The notes: a model not told the origin generated them from the sequence alone. A stretch of 64,000 bases of DNA from Caldisericia bacterium (GCA_017992475.1 JAGOOO010000007.1:1-64000), one strand, 5' to 3'. Shown: positions 16,401-24,747, numbered from the stretch's first letter. Numbers and translations are program-made.

Positions 16401-18635
16401 ATGTACACTGGCCCCCTTGGAGAACCAATAACACTTGTTGAGGGTCAACCAATATACAAGAGGATGACCCTAAAGCTTCCGCAGTGGGTCAACAAGGATA
16501 ACGCCAACATAGTAGTCTGGATCCAGAACAACAACTCAAAAGAGATCTACCAGGGTTCGAACATCAACCTTTACGAACAGCCTGTTGTTAATCAATATAC
16601 AGTAAGGACACAAACAGAAAACATAAAACTTGAAGTCGACAAGGAAGCCGAGTTCAAATATTACGTGACCAATACAAGCACACATTCCTTCCCAATCCAT
16701 TGTTCCCCAGTCATCAAAGCAGCTGGATGGGATTATATAATCCAGGTTGATGGTAAAGAGCAGAAGGCCGAGAATTTTGATATCCCCCTAAGGCCAATGC
16801 AAAGTGCAATTGTATCAATAAAAGCCCTGCCACCTGAAGATGCCCAACCAGGAATAACCGCTTCTTTTGACATCAAAACAAGTTCAAGCCCGATTGACGC
16901 CAGGAGCAACATTACAAGCATAGAGACAATCCCGAGATTGCCACCAGACTTCACTTTCACGTCACCAGTACCAAGGGTCGAGCTGACATCAGGATCAAAG
17001 ACAGAGTTTGACATAAGCATCAACCCAATCAACGATTTTGACGGACCAGTAAGCATAAGCAACTGCACCGATAACGCATCCATAAAGGTAACAATAACAC
17101 CAAACACAGGCATCCCGCCCTTCAAAGCCCATGTGATAGCTGAAGGTGGTTCTGCACTCCAGATTTCAGAAGCCAAGATGTGCATAGTGGCAACAGGCAA
17201 CCCTACAAATGGGCAGGAAATGCAGCACAAGATTGAAATACCAGTGGAAGTGCTCTATGCAAGGCTCTTGCTGGAAGCCAATCCAAAAAAGATCATCAGC
17301 TGTTCGGAAAACCAGTCCTGCCATAGCTCAAGGGTTGACATCAACATCAGCACACCCATAGGCATCAAGGAAGCCAGGTTCTCTGTAAGGTACGATGCTT
17401 CAGTGCTTACAGTGAGCCACACCAGCCTTGGCGACTTCTTCCCCAGCAAGGACACAACGTATGATTTCATCGACAGATCAAGCGAGGGGATCGCAACAGT
17501 ACAGATAAAATCAACAGAATTCAGGAAAGGTGAAAACAAGCTTTTCTCAGTGGTTCTCAGAGGTGTGAAGGGCCAGACAAAACTCGGAACACAAGTCGAA
17601 GTCTGCGATGTAACAATGTATGGTGAAAAGGGTGATAAAGTCCTTACAAATGTTGGTTGCTCAACAGCAACCATGGATATCATATCCCAGATTGCACCGC
17701 CAACCCTCACCGCTGATGTCAAAGATGATATAATAGTCGACCAGGAAATATATGTAATAAAGGGCATAGCCAAAAGCAGCGATCCGCAATATCCAATCAC
17801 CCTTACGATCAATGGTAGACTTGTTTCTGTAAAACCTGATGGCTCCTATGAATACGAGGCAAGGCTCAGGGAAGGCAAAAACAATTTTGTCATAATCGCA
17901 ACTGATGAATCAGGTGGCTCGACAGGAATAAGAAAAACAATAATAAGGGACAGCACACCTCCAGAAATCAACCTTATCGGAATTGAAGACGGCATGACAG
18001 TAAACGATCCAGCTCTTGAAATAAAAGGTTGGGTTGATGAGGTAGCATCAATCACTCTAAATGGTGAACCACTTCAGGTAAACGAATACAGGGAATTCCA
18101 GAAAACAGTAACACTGAAGGACGGCCCAAACAAAATAACAATCAAGGCAACGGACCTTACAGGCAAAACGACAACACTCACAGTCACTGTCATTTTGAAG
18201 AAGAGGACCATCATCCAGCTCTGGCTCGGAAAAACACAGATGTTCGTAAATGGAAGTGCAGTAACTTTATTGACCGCCCCAACCTCATCGTCACCACCAC
18301 TTCCAAAAGATCTTGCCGGATCAACGTTCATGCCCATCTCGGAGGTCGCAAAGGCCCTCGGCGTAGAAGTACAGTGGGATGGCAAGGAAAAACGTGTAAC
18401 ACTGATTCAAAAACTCGAAACTGGAACAAAAAAGATAGAGCTATGGATTGGCAAGAAAACAGCAAAGATAGATGGCAAAGAAGTATTCATAGACTCAAAA
18501 ACGAAGAAGCTTTACCCAACAATAGTGGGTGGAAAAACACTGCTTCCACTCAGGTTTGTTGGTGATGCTCTTGGGGCCGACGTCCAGTACGAGGCTGCCG
18601 AGAAGAAAATAACCCTCACCTATCCGAAACTATGA
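13410..18635 (+). CDS. Giant exported NHL-propeller, thioredoxin-like, cohesin-like and Ig-domain protein
   Basis: A 1741-residue secreted protein. After a signal peptide (to about residue 28) come NHL beta-propeller repeats (about 50-605, recurring GKIYVADTYNHR-type blades) and an Ig-like region. A thioredoxin-fold insert has W825 and a C826-x-x-C829 pair plus a cis-proline LPTTF. Further beta domains follow, then a cohesin-like domain (about 1287-1427), two Ig-like repeats (about 1440-1600) and a C-terminal pair of copper-amine-oxidase-N-like repeats (about 1605-1741). TTG at 13410 is preferred because GGGGAG lies 6 nt before it; ATG at 13416 is the alternative. Function is unknown; a surface scaffold or sensor is inferred. 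It is divergent from the SLH protein gene. Confidence 0.85.
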   Translation: MIMKRTWAITLTIAIIASLTPFTPVVHAQTSLDSSSPQIIGGPMPARLFLGPTFLHADGSRLYVVEELAVRVQSLFPQNDYLLGTFGFKTGQMFKPGGITTYQGISYITDTAQSKILVYGKMGEYQGEFKVKDQAQKPVLVNPIGISSYQGRLYIANSGDGNIAVCDTNGKFIQRISKKGTGEGELLYPTGICVASGKIFVTDPEAGKIEVFDQDGNHSITIPSPRPWAVFPTEGKVFITDISTNKVIMVGIDGTQVGEIQANGFIKTPKGVAFMDGKIYISSYETNKIEIFEVDGKHSGTFGHPVEQAAGTLGRPTGLAIGNDKLYVADSTRNKIIAYSKDGKLSEESKDDIADSKMASPSGVAVDISGNYYVADTANNTIKMFEKDGTFKKAFGGFGSGNGKLNTPSDIIIINPQNKLFVTDTGNNLVQVFSLSGDFLYQFGGFGSAPGQFNNPIGICTNGTNIFVADSANCRIQELSSDGKPIRTFGHRGRGKDMLLFPMDCSIDNSGKIYVADTYNHRLTVFDPETNFSWNFGKNGGPGDVPYVAEATCDEPPPDKIVYGKFNFPSGIVANDQGCFVSDTYNHRVQFVDFIDIFGDSNYLISPSYVDFGFISPGSIAEKSVYLKNISGGPLTGVVIIPKEAQWLKTHNPTFKSDEEPIVFYVDSNGVPAGSYETDVTIATNKDGQNQPKTIHFKIQIGDSYGFLIDTNAFITKESNSRIDIVINLVAQNGYTGTAALDVKGTPRGTYIQFSEPLLTLSKSTSTVMSIRATTIIAPGIYNITIIGQSPKIKYETRLDITLIVSRNQSFEPRTSIGETFTAVWCINCPYAHRAGEMLVNEFGDKRVVWLMYYVDSKEDDAHLYYSPADKRYKWYPGQGLPTTFIDGVNSIIGGDTPEERQKPPKDKKKCDKFSGTTFTYLRYKTEVERRQSMSSQLSIFTETEVLDDTVELGIEIETLQAFENQKNIALYVILAENNIPFEATNGDSYHNMVVREMYTGPLGEPITLVEGQPIYKRMTLKLPQWVNKDNANIVVWIQNNNSKEIYQGSNINLYEQPVVNQYTVRTQTENIKLEVDKEAEFKYYVTNTSTHSFPIHCSPVIKAAGWDYIIQVDGKEQKAENFDIPLRPMQSAIVSIKALPPEDAQPGITASFDIKTSSSPIDARSNITSIETIPRLPPDFTFTSPVPRVELTSGSKTEFDISINPINDFDGPVSISNCTDNASIKVTITPNTGIPPFKAHVIAEGGSALQISEAKMCIVATGNPTNGQEMQHKIEIPVEVLYARLLLEANPKKIISCSENQSCHSSRVDINISTPIGIKEARFSVRYDASVLTVSHTSLGDFFPSKDTTYDFIDRSSEGIATVQIKSTEFRKGENKLFSVVLRGVKGQTKLGTQVEVCDVTMYGEKGDKVLTNVGCSTATMDIISQIAPPTLTADVKDDIIVDQEIYVIKGIAKSSDPQYPITLTINGRLVSVKPDGSYEYEARLREGKNNFVIIATDESGGSTGIRKTIIRDSTPPEINLIGIEDGMTVNDPALEIKGWVDEVASITLNGEPLQVNEYREFQKTVTLKDGPNKITIKATDLTGKTTTLTVTVILKKRTIIQLWLGKTQMFVNGSAVTLLTAPTSSSPPLPKDLAGSTFMPISEVAKALGVEVQWDGKEKRVTLIQKLETGTKKIELWIGKKTAKIDGKEVFIDSKTKKLYPTIVGGKTLLPLRFVGDALGADVQYEAAEKKITLTYPKL

Positions 18636-19249
18636 CAGAAAACCATCCTGTCACTGCAACCAAAAAGAAGGAAGCAATAGAAACAAGAAAGGCCCTTTTA
18701 TGGGGCCTTTCTTGTTTTCTGGCAGGCTGCTCTGTGGGCATTATCGCCGGGATAATGCTTCCACAAATGGACACCGTGCGCCATGAAGACAATCTGGAGC
18801 TGGCAAAATCCGCATCGGCCAAAATTGGTTGGCCAGTAATGGAAAGAGTTATAGCAGTAACAGATGCACAGTTGCAAATCGGCTCTATGGCTGATGCTCA
18901 AAACAAGATCGAATCATCCCTCACACAAAGATTTGAGTTCCTGGAAAAAACAAAACAGGCTACCCAAGTTTCATCCATACCAGCACCCAAAAAAAGTGGC
19001 ATGGTTTCGATTCAGGCAAAACCAACCAGCAACACTAAGTACAGGGATGGGTCAGGCCCAGATGACATAAACACCGCCACTTTTGACAAACTCGACAAAG
19101 TCCCATACCTTAAAGCAGAAACTGCAAACGAGATAATAAAATTCATCAAAACAAAGGGTAGGATTTCAAACTTCGACCAGTTGGGGGAGGTAAAGGGTGT
19201 TGGTCCAAAAACAATCGAAAAACTCAGGCAATATTTCCATATAAAATGA
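18632..19249 (+). CDS. comEA: ComEA-like helix-hairpin-helix DNA-binding protein
   Basis: A membrane-anchored DNA receptor of the natural-transformation machinery (205 residues). It has one N-terminal transmembrane segment (about 23-44), a variable linker, and the C-terminal double helix-hairpin-helix ComEA domain (about 143-203: DINTATFDKLDKVPYLKAE, then LGEVKGVGPKTIEKL). The ATG at 18632 overlaps the stop of the giant surface-protein gene (ATGA), and the stop overlaps comEC (ATGA). The membrane segment is encoded by DNA that also forms a perfect 15-bp inverted repeat at 18681-18717. The linker is longer than in minimal ComEA proteins. The context with comEC makes the call firm. Confidence 0.9.
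   Translation: MTENHPVTATKKKEAIETRKALLWGLSCFLAGCSVGIIAGIMLPQMDTVRHEDNLELAKSASAKIGWPVMERVIAVTDAQLQIGSMADAQNKIESSLTQRFEFLEKTKQATQVSSIPAPKKSGMVSIQAKPTSNTKYRDGSGPDDINTATFDKLDKVPYLKAETANEIIKFIKTKGRISNFDQLGEVKGVGPKTIEKLRQYFHIK
18681..18717 (+). terminator. Intrinsic-terminator-like hairpin inside comEA
   Basis: A perfect 15-bp stem (AAACAAGAAAGGCCC and its complement) closes a 7-nt loop and is followed by TTTTCT on the plus strand. It begins 46 nt after the end of the giant surface-protein gene and lies wholly within codons 17-29 of comEA. It could end the upstream transcript unless ribosomes translate comEA. This is read directly from the sequence; its activity is inferred. Confidence 0.7.
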
Positions 19250-21573
19250 CGCCTATTGTAATCTGTTCGGTTGTATTTGTGGCCGGAACAATACTCGGGC
19301 TTTCATTCCAATCCCCATGGTATATCCTTATCTCAATTGCCGCAGCAGCACTGTCTTTTATCATTGCACCAGCTGGTAAAAAGATATATAAGCTCACAAT
19401 TGGCTTTCTTGCGGCCGGTTTTTTGCTAGCAAGTCTCGGACAAACAACACAAAAACAGGATGAAACGAATTTCCCAAAACAGGCAAATTTCTTGGGGGTT
19501 GCCATTTCCATTGATGAATCCACAGACAAAAGGCTGGTCGTCAATGCGAGGATCAAGGAATCTGAAAGTGACATATTGATTGGGAACATAGTAAGGATTT
19601 ATTCTCCGCCTGTAGAAAATCTGGAAGCAGGAGACATCGTAAGAGGTAGCGGCAACGTGGCAAACCCGGCCCATGCAACAAACCCCGGCCAGTTTGATTT
19701 CTCAAACTATCTTTTAAGAAAAGATGTTTTTTGCGTCATTTTCACAGAAACTCCCCTGAAAATTGAAGGGAAGGGAAGTTTGTCACTAGACAGTATCGGC
19801 GCAAAAATCAGGGCAAATGCGTTTGAGACATTCTCCGAAGCTCTGCCAAAAAGATATGCTACGACAATGGACAGTATGGTCTTTGGAAAATCCGACATGC
19901 CAAAAGAAATACTGGACATATTCCAGAGGACGGGTACATCACACATCCTGGCCGCATCAGGATTCAACCTTACCATACTCGTTTTTGCCTCAATCTGGCT
20001 GCTACTCTGGATAACTGGTTCAAGAAAAACAGCCATAGTGGCTTCAATTGCTGTAGCCATACTCTACGCCGCAAGTGCCGGCTTCACACCATCAATATCA
20101 AGGGCGCTAGTCATGTCCGTTCTTTCGTTGTCTGCGGTATTGCTGGGCAGGAAATACACTGCCGGTTCAGGACTGGCGTTTGCCGTAATACTGCTATTGG
20201 CAATAGATCCAAAAACAATCTATGATCCAGGATTCCAGCTTTCTTTTGTTGCATGCCTTGGGTTCTTTGTGATGACAAGCTCCTTTGAAAACATAATCCC
20301 GAAGAAAAGATGGTACTCCGGTATCGCCATAATGGCCATCCAGACTATTTTCGTTCAGATGGCGACACTGCCAGTACTGGCATACCACTTCCACACATTC
20401 TCGACAGTTTCGGTCGCTTCAAACATGGTGGCCATAACAAGCTCGGAAATAATAATGCCACTTGGCGCACTCTCCGGTTTCCTGGGAATGATTTTCAGGC
20501 CCCTTGGTGTTCTGCTGTGCTACCTTGCATGGCCCATTCTGGCCCTCCAAAACATGGTTCTTGGTTTCCTTGCCTCTCCGGAATGGGCCACAATCTCCAT
20601 TGGCTCCTATCATGTTCTCGTCTGGCTTGCATATTACACCTCATTTGCTGGCCTCTGTTTTTTCATCTGCCGGCCAAAACCTTTTATTCATGATATAAGG
20701 GTAAAAAAAGCTTTTTTAACAACAATGACTATCTCTATTGTTCTCTTTGGCGGATCACTGGTTGGATATGCAAAAGATGGCCAGGCTCAGGTTACTTTTC
20801 TGGATGTCGGACATGGAGACAGCTGTCTAATACGAACATCCTCCGGAAAGACAATACTTGTCGATGGAGGCGGACTTGGAGGTAACTCTTCCTATGATAT
20901 CGGAGAGAGGGTCGTGGTCCCATTTTTGAGGTATCTGGGAATCAACAGGATTGACTATGTTGTTGCATCACACAACGATATTGACCATCTGGGCGGGCTT
21001 GTTCCTGTAATGGAACAGTTCAGGGTAGACAATATTATCGGATCAAAAGTGCCTTCCGGAACATACAAGGAACAAGATTTCTGGGACCTGGCAAATTCAA
21101 AAGGGGCACAAAAAATCTTTCCTTTCCCCGGGCAAAAACTAGACATTGATCCAAAAACATCGGTCATTTTTCTAGGCCCTCCAGCTGAAAAACTTGGCAA
21201 AGACTCAAAACAGATAAACAATGCAAGCGTCGTATTCAAAATAAACATCGATGGAGTAGAATTTCTTTTTTCTGGTGACTTGCAGGAAGAAGGAATGGCA
21301 TTCGAGATGAAAAACAGCCAGTGGCTTGATGCCGATATCATCAAACTGCCGCACCACGGAGGAAAAAACACCAACCTCAAATCGTGGCTTGATGCCGTTT
21401 CACCAAAGCTGGCCATCAACTCCAATTCGGCAAACCAGGGGAATGGCGCTCACAAAGAAACGGCAAAGGTGCTCGATGAAATGAAAATCCCCGTTCTCTC
21501 GACTGCAGAGAACGGGGCCATAACACTCACCGTGGAAAACGGGAAATACTCTATTCTTGCTTTTAAGAAGTGA
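19246..21573 (+). CDS. comEC: ComEC/Rec2 competence DNA-uptake channel
   Basis: An integral membrane protein (775 residues) that carries single-stranded DNA into the cytoplasm during transformation. Order: N-terminal membrane helices with an OB-like DUF4131 domain (about 40-190), then the ComEC membrane domain with the signature GTSHILAASGFNLTILV (about 230-246), then a C-terminal metallo-beta-lactamase-like domain (about 515-775). The last shows FLDVGHGDSCLIRT, SHNDIDHLGGL and LPHHGGKN, so the putative nuclease motifs look intact. It overlaps comEA by 4 nt. The 3' end overlaps the convergent VOC gene by 11 nt and holds a strong hairpin that probably terminates the opposite operon. Confidence 0.95.
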   Translation: MTPIVICSVVFVAGTILGLSFQSPWYILISIAAAALSFIIAPAGKKIYKLTIGFLAAGFLLASLGQTTQKQDETNFPKQANFLGVAISIDESTDKRLVVNARIKESESDILIGNIVRIYSPPVENLEAGDIVRGSGNVANPAHATNPGQFDFSNYLLRKDVFCVIFTETPLKIEGKGSLSLDSIGAKIRANAFETFSEALPKRYATTMDSMVFGKSDMPKEILDIFQRTGTSHILAASGFNLTILVFASIWLLLWITGSRKTAIVASIAVAILYAASAGFTPSISRALVMSVLSLSAVLLGRKYTAGSGLAFAVILLLAIDPKTIYDPGFQLSFVACLGFFVMTSSFENIIPKKRWYSGIAIMAIQTIFVQMATLPVLAYHFHTFSTVSVASNMVAITSSEIIMPLGALSGFLGMIFRPLGVLLCYLAWPILALQNMVLGFLASPEWATISIGSYHVLVWLAYYTSFAGLCFFICRPKPFIHDIRVKKAFLTTMTISIVLFGGSLVGYAKDGQAQVTFLDVGHGDSCLIRTSSGKTILVDGGGLGGNSSYDIGERVVVPFLRYLGINRIDYVVASHNDIDHLGGLVPVMEQFRVDNIIGSKVPSGTYKEQDFWDLANSKGAQKIFPFPGQKLDIDPKTSVIFLGPPAEKLGKDSKQINNASVVFKINIDGVEFLFSGDLQEEGMAFEMKNSQWLDADIIKLPHHGGKNTNLKSWLDAVSPKLAINSNSANQGNGAHKETAKVLDEMKIPVLSTAENGAITLTVENGKYSILAFKK
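21489..21517 (-). terminator. Hairpin terminator of the dnaX-VOC operon inside the comEC 3' end
   Basis: A perfect 11-bp GC-rich stem (CCCCGTTCTCT and its complement) with a 7-nt loop. On the minus strand it is followed by ATTTTCATTTC. It lies 46 nt past the VOC gene stop, inside comEC coding sequence. The T-tract is imperfect, so confidence is moderate. Confidence 0.5.
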
Positions 21574-21943
21574 TTCTTTTTGCAAAAACCAGAACATTGC
21601 CGTCCAAATCCAGGCTGTAAGCAGCAATGTCTCCCCAACCGCGCTCCCTCAAAGGGCTTAGCTCGACTGCACCAGCATTCAAGGCCCTTTTGTGGTATTC
21701 AAGTGGATCGTCAACCATCATGTAAATTTCACTACTTGGGTGCTTAATGGAAGGTTCAGGGAGCAACGACCCCAATATTCTCTTAATGTCAACGGCCGGC
21801 ATTATGCCCAGCAGGCAACTGTCCGATAGTGCAAATTCTGTCATTCCAGGCTCAAAAAGGACCGGCTCGCTGGCAAGAACTTTTTTGTAAAACTCAGTGC
21901 TTCTTTCCTGGCTTGCCACATAAAGTATGAAATATGTTTTCAA
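21563..21943 (-). CDS. VOC (glyoxalase/dioxygenase) superfamily protein
   Basis: A one-domain protein of 126 residues with the beta-alpha-beta-beta-beta fold of the vicinal oxygen chelate superfamily. The N-terminal strand-helix reads YFILYVASQERSTEFYKKVL, and the C-terminal half YMMVDDPLEYHKRALNAG ends in AYSLDLDGNVLVFAKR, as in glyoxalase-like proteins. The substrate is unknown, and metal ligands cannot be assigned with certainty. The TTG start at 21943 is chosen because GGGG lies 7 nt upstream; TTG at 21949 is an alternative. The frame is open further upstream, overlapping the transketolase gene. It is the last gene of the dnaX operon and overlaps comEC tail-to-tail. Confidence 0.75.
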   Translation of the reverse strand: MKTYFILYVASQERSTEFYKKVLASEPVLFEPGMTEFALSDSCLLGIMPAVDIKRILGSLLPEPSIKHPSSEIYMMVDDPLEYHKRALNAGAVELSPLRERGWGDIAAYSLDLDGNVLVFAKRITS

Positions 21944-21960
21944 TGCCAAGCCCCGGCAGA

Positions 21961-22914
21961 CTACAGAACCACTCTCGACATCTGTCTTCTGGAAATGGCC
22001 CTGAGGCATGCCTGGACGATCTCGCAGGAATTGCAGTGGAAATGCTTGAGGAGCTCAAATGGCTCGCCGGATTCCCCAAATCTGTCACCCATGCCAACTA
22101 TCTCAAGAGGAACAGGCAAATTGAGTGAAAGGAGGCTGGCTATTATCGAGCCGATTCCACCTGTGATCTGGTGCTCTTCTGCCGTTACAATGCAACCTGT
22201 TTTTGCAACAGAATTGAGTATCGTTTCGCCATCAAGCGGCTTGATTGTCGAGAGATTTATCACTTCAACTGATACGCCAAAATTTGCAAGGTCGGCGCTG
22301 GCTATAAGGGCTTCGTTCACCATTGTTCCGGTTGCAACAACAGTGGCATCTGAGCCCTTCTTCATGACGGTTGCTTTGCCAACTTCAAACGGCGAATCAA
22401 CCTCGGTTATGATCGGTATCGGTGCCCTTCCAAACCTTATGTAAGCGGGGCCATCAACATAGGCAGCGGCCATCGTTGCTTTTATCGTTTCATAATAATC
22501 ACAAGGCGAAAACACATGCATGTTTGGAAGAACATTCATTATTGCGATATCTTCAAGTGCCTGGTGGGTTGCTCCGTCCGCTCCAACTGAAACACCTGCA
22601 TGACCTGCAATCCTGACGGGGAGCTTGGAATAACAAACCATTGTCCTCATCTGTTCCCATGCCCTGCCAGTCACAAAAACGCCATAACTTGAAGCAAAGG
22701 GTATTTTACCGGATAGTGCGAGTCCTGCCGCAACATCAACCATGTTCTGCTCGGCTATGCCCATGTTGAAAAATCTGTCGGGAAATTTGTCCCTGAACCT
22801 CGCGCTGGATGTTGATTTTGCAAGGTCCGCATCAAGTGCAACTATACGGTCATCTTTTTCACCAAGCATCAGGAGCGCTTCACTATAACCAAAGCGGGTT
22901 GCCTTAGGTTCCAT
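21961..22914 (-). CDS. Transketolase, C-terminal subunit
   Basis: The C-terminal half of a split transketolase (317 residues): the pyrimidine-binding domain of the thiamine-diphosphate site (about 1-165) plus the transketolase C domain (about 185-305). Conserved stretches are LDADLAKSTSS, GIAEQNMVDVAAGLALSG with the catalytic-type Glu, and GHAGVSVGADGATHQALED. Split transketolases need an N-terminal subunit with the diphosphate-binding domain, normally encoded immediately upstream. Here the upstream neighbour is glmS and no N-terminal half lies in the window. The ATG at 22914 has AGGAGGAGA just upstream and follows the glmS stop by 8 nt. Both this enzyme and GlmS handle fructose-6-phosphate. 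Confidence 0.9.
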   Translation of the reverse strand: MEPKATRFGYSEALLMLGEKDDRIVALDADLAKSTSSARFRDKFPDRFFNMGIAEQNMVDVAAGLALSGKIPFASSYGVFVTGRAWEQMRTMVCYSKLPVRIAGHAGVSVGADGATHQALEDIAIMNVLPNMHVFSPCDYYETIKATMAAAYVDGPAYIRFGRAPIPIITEVDSPFEVGKATVMKKGSDATVVATGTMVNEALIASADLANFGVSVEVINLSTIKPLDGETILNSVAKTGCIVTAEEHQITGGIGSIIASLLSLNLPVPLEIVGMGDRFGESGEPFELLKHFHCNSCEIVQACLRAISRRQMSRVVL

Positions 22915-22922
22915 TTCTCCTC

Positions 22923-24740
22923 CTAGTCAACTGTTATTGTCTTGGAGCAGTTCCTCGGGAAATCTGGACTGTATCCTTTAACTACAGTCAAATGATAAGC
23001 GAACAGTTGCATAAAGACAACCGACAGTATCGGGACAAGCGCATACTCTGAATGTGGGAGCGGGTAGAATGCTGTTGAGTTTTTGGCCAGAAGGTCAGAG
23101 GGTGGCGCAACAGTAATGGCACTGCCAAGCCTGCATGTGACCTCGTTGATGTGGGAAAGGGTCATGTGCTGGTCTTCAACGGTTGTGAGATAGAAAACAG
23201 GATAGCCTTCAGTGACGATGGCAAGCGGGCCATGCTTGAACTCTGCCGAATAGAGCCCTTCACAATGGGCATAGGAGATTTCCTTGATCTTCTGTGCGGC
23301 CTCAAGCGCAGAACCATAGGTCGCGCCATAGCCAAGCGTGTACATGTCAACGCAATCCTTGTATTTTTCGGCAAGTTCCTTGGCCCAGCCGTTCATCTGG
23401 TCGATGGTGCCCTTGATTGCTTTTGGCGTTTTGGCAAGCGTTTCCGGAAGATCACCAGCCCTGCCTTTGAGCTTTGCAACTTCAATGGCAAGCGCCAGGA
23501 AAAGAACTGACTGGTTGATAAAAGTCTTTGTTGCTGCAACAGCTATTTCAAGATTGGAGAGCAATGGAAGGTGCCTTCTGGAGCGCATCATGAGGGTAGA
23601 GCCCAGAACGTTAACAACCCCAAGGACATTGTTTGCCATTCCTCTGGCAGTAAGCATGTTCAACACGTTTATGACGTCTTTTGTTTCGCCTGATTGTGAG
23701 ACAAGGACAAAAAGGTCAGTGGGTCTTATTCCTTCACCAAAATGTTCGATAAATGACCCTGCAACAACCGGGAAAGTTGCGCACCCGCCAAGCTTGTTGA
23801 GGTAGTACGATCCTATTACACAAGCATTGTACGACGAACCGGAGCCAACGAGGTATACTCTGTCACCAGAAGCTATTTCTTCTGCAAACGGGACAAGCTC
23901 ATCACATTCGGCAAGATAGTCAAGCAGGGCCTGGGCCCTTTCTGGCTGTTCAAATATCTCTTTCTCCATGAAAAACGGAAAATCGCCTTTTGAGGCCGAC
24001 TCTGGGGAAAGAGGTGAAGTGATTGGTTTTCTGTCTATCTTCTCGCCATTCTCAATGTTGCGGATCTCGTAAGAATCGCTGTCAAACTCGACGTACTCGC
24101 CATCATTGAGTGGAACTATCTGGTTTGTGAGATTGAGTATTGACGGCAAATCGGAGGAACAGCAAACAAATCCGTCACCGACTCCCAGATAAAGTGATGA
24201 ACCCATCTTTGTGCAAAACATCTTCTCGCCCTTGAGCGCTGTGATCGCGTAAGCGTAGTCGCCCTTGAGTATCTTTCTTGCTTCCCTGATTGCCAGATCG
24301 AGATCTCCATGGCGATTGAATGAGTCTTCTATTACATGAACCACGACCTCGCCATCGTTCTCACCCCTGAACACATGACCCTTTGCTGTGAGTTCTTTGA
24401 TGAGATGTATCGTATTCACAACGTTTCCGTTGTGGGCACCAACAAGCCTTCCTTTTGTGTCAAAATGCGGCTGGGCATTTCTCTGCGCAGGGACTCCGAA
24501 CGTAGCCCAGCGGAGCTGGGTTATGCCCCTGTTGCCACAAAGCTCCTCAAAATTGAGCTTTTTGGCAACCTCATCCACTTTACCGATATCTTTTCTGAGG
24601 TCAGCTTTGCCGGTTTTCGTTACAGCAACGGCACCCACCGAATCATAGCCCCTATAGGTAAGGCTTTTTGCGGCCTTCGTGAGTGTCTTGCCCATATCAT
24701 CCTTGTCTTCTTTGTAAACAATGCCAAAAATTCCGCACAT
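22923..24740 (-). CDS. glmS: Glutamine-fructose-6-phosphate aminotransferase (isomerizing)
   Basis: Makes glucosamine-6-phosphate from fructose-6-phosphate and glutamine, the entry step to peptidoglycan amino sugars. It has 605 residues. The N-terminal Ntn-hydrolase glutaminase domain begins MCGIFGIV, with Cys2 as nucleophile after Met removal, and contains the conserved ITQLRWATFG. Two SIS sugar-isomerase domains follow (about 285-420 and 450-595), with GSGSSYNACV and VSQSGETKDV, and the end is KTITVD. The start is fixed by Cys2. It lies 7 nt after recR. No glmS ribozyme space exists upstream, because the gene is embedded in an operon. Confidence 0.97.
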   Translation of the reverse strand: MCGIFGIVYKEDKDDMGKTLTKAAKSLTYRGYDSVGAVAVTKTGKADLRKDIGKVDEVAKKLNFEELCGNRGITQLRWATFGVPAQRNAQPHFDTKGRLVGAHNGNVVNTIHLIKELTAKGHVFRGENDGEVVVHVIEDSFNRHGDLDLAIREARKILKGDYAYAITALKGEKMFCTKMGSSLYLGVGDGFVCCSSDLPSILNLTNQIVPLNDGEYVEFDSDSYEIRNIENGEKIDRKPITSPLSPESASKGDFPFFMEKEIFEQPERAQALLDYLAECDELVPFAEEIASGDRVYLVGSGSSYNACVIGSYYLNKLGGCATFPVVAGSFIEHFGEGIRPTDLFVLVSQSGETKDVINVLNMLTARGMANNVLGVVNVLGSTLMMRSRRHLPLLSNLEIAVAATKTFINQSVLFLALAIEVAKLKGRAGDLPETLAKTPKAIKGTIDQMNGWAKELAEKYKDCVDMYTLGYGATYGSALEAAQKIKEISYAHCEGLYSAEFKHGPLAIVTEGYPVFYLTTVEDQHMTLSHINEVTCRLGSAITVAPPSDLLAKNSTAFYPLPHSEYALVPILSVVFMQLFAYHLTVVKGYSPDFPRNCSKTITVD

Positions 24741-24747
24741 GGTTTTC

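Noticed and set aside
16733-18055. Three minus-strand open frames of 69-185 codons opposite the giant surface-protein gene
   Set aside because: The plus-strand gene is continuous for 1741 codons with recognised domains, and the antisense frames are hydrophobic shadows.
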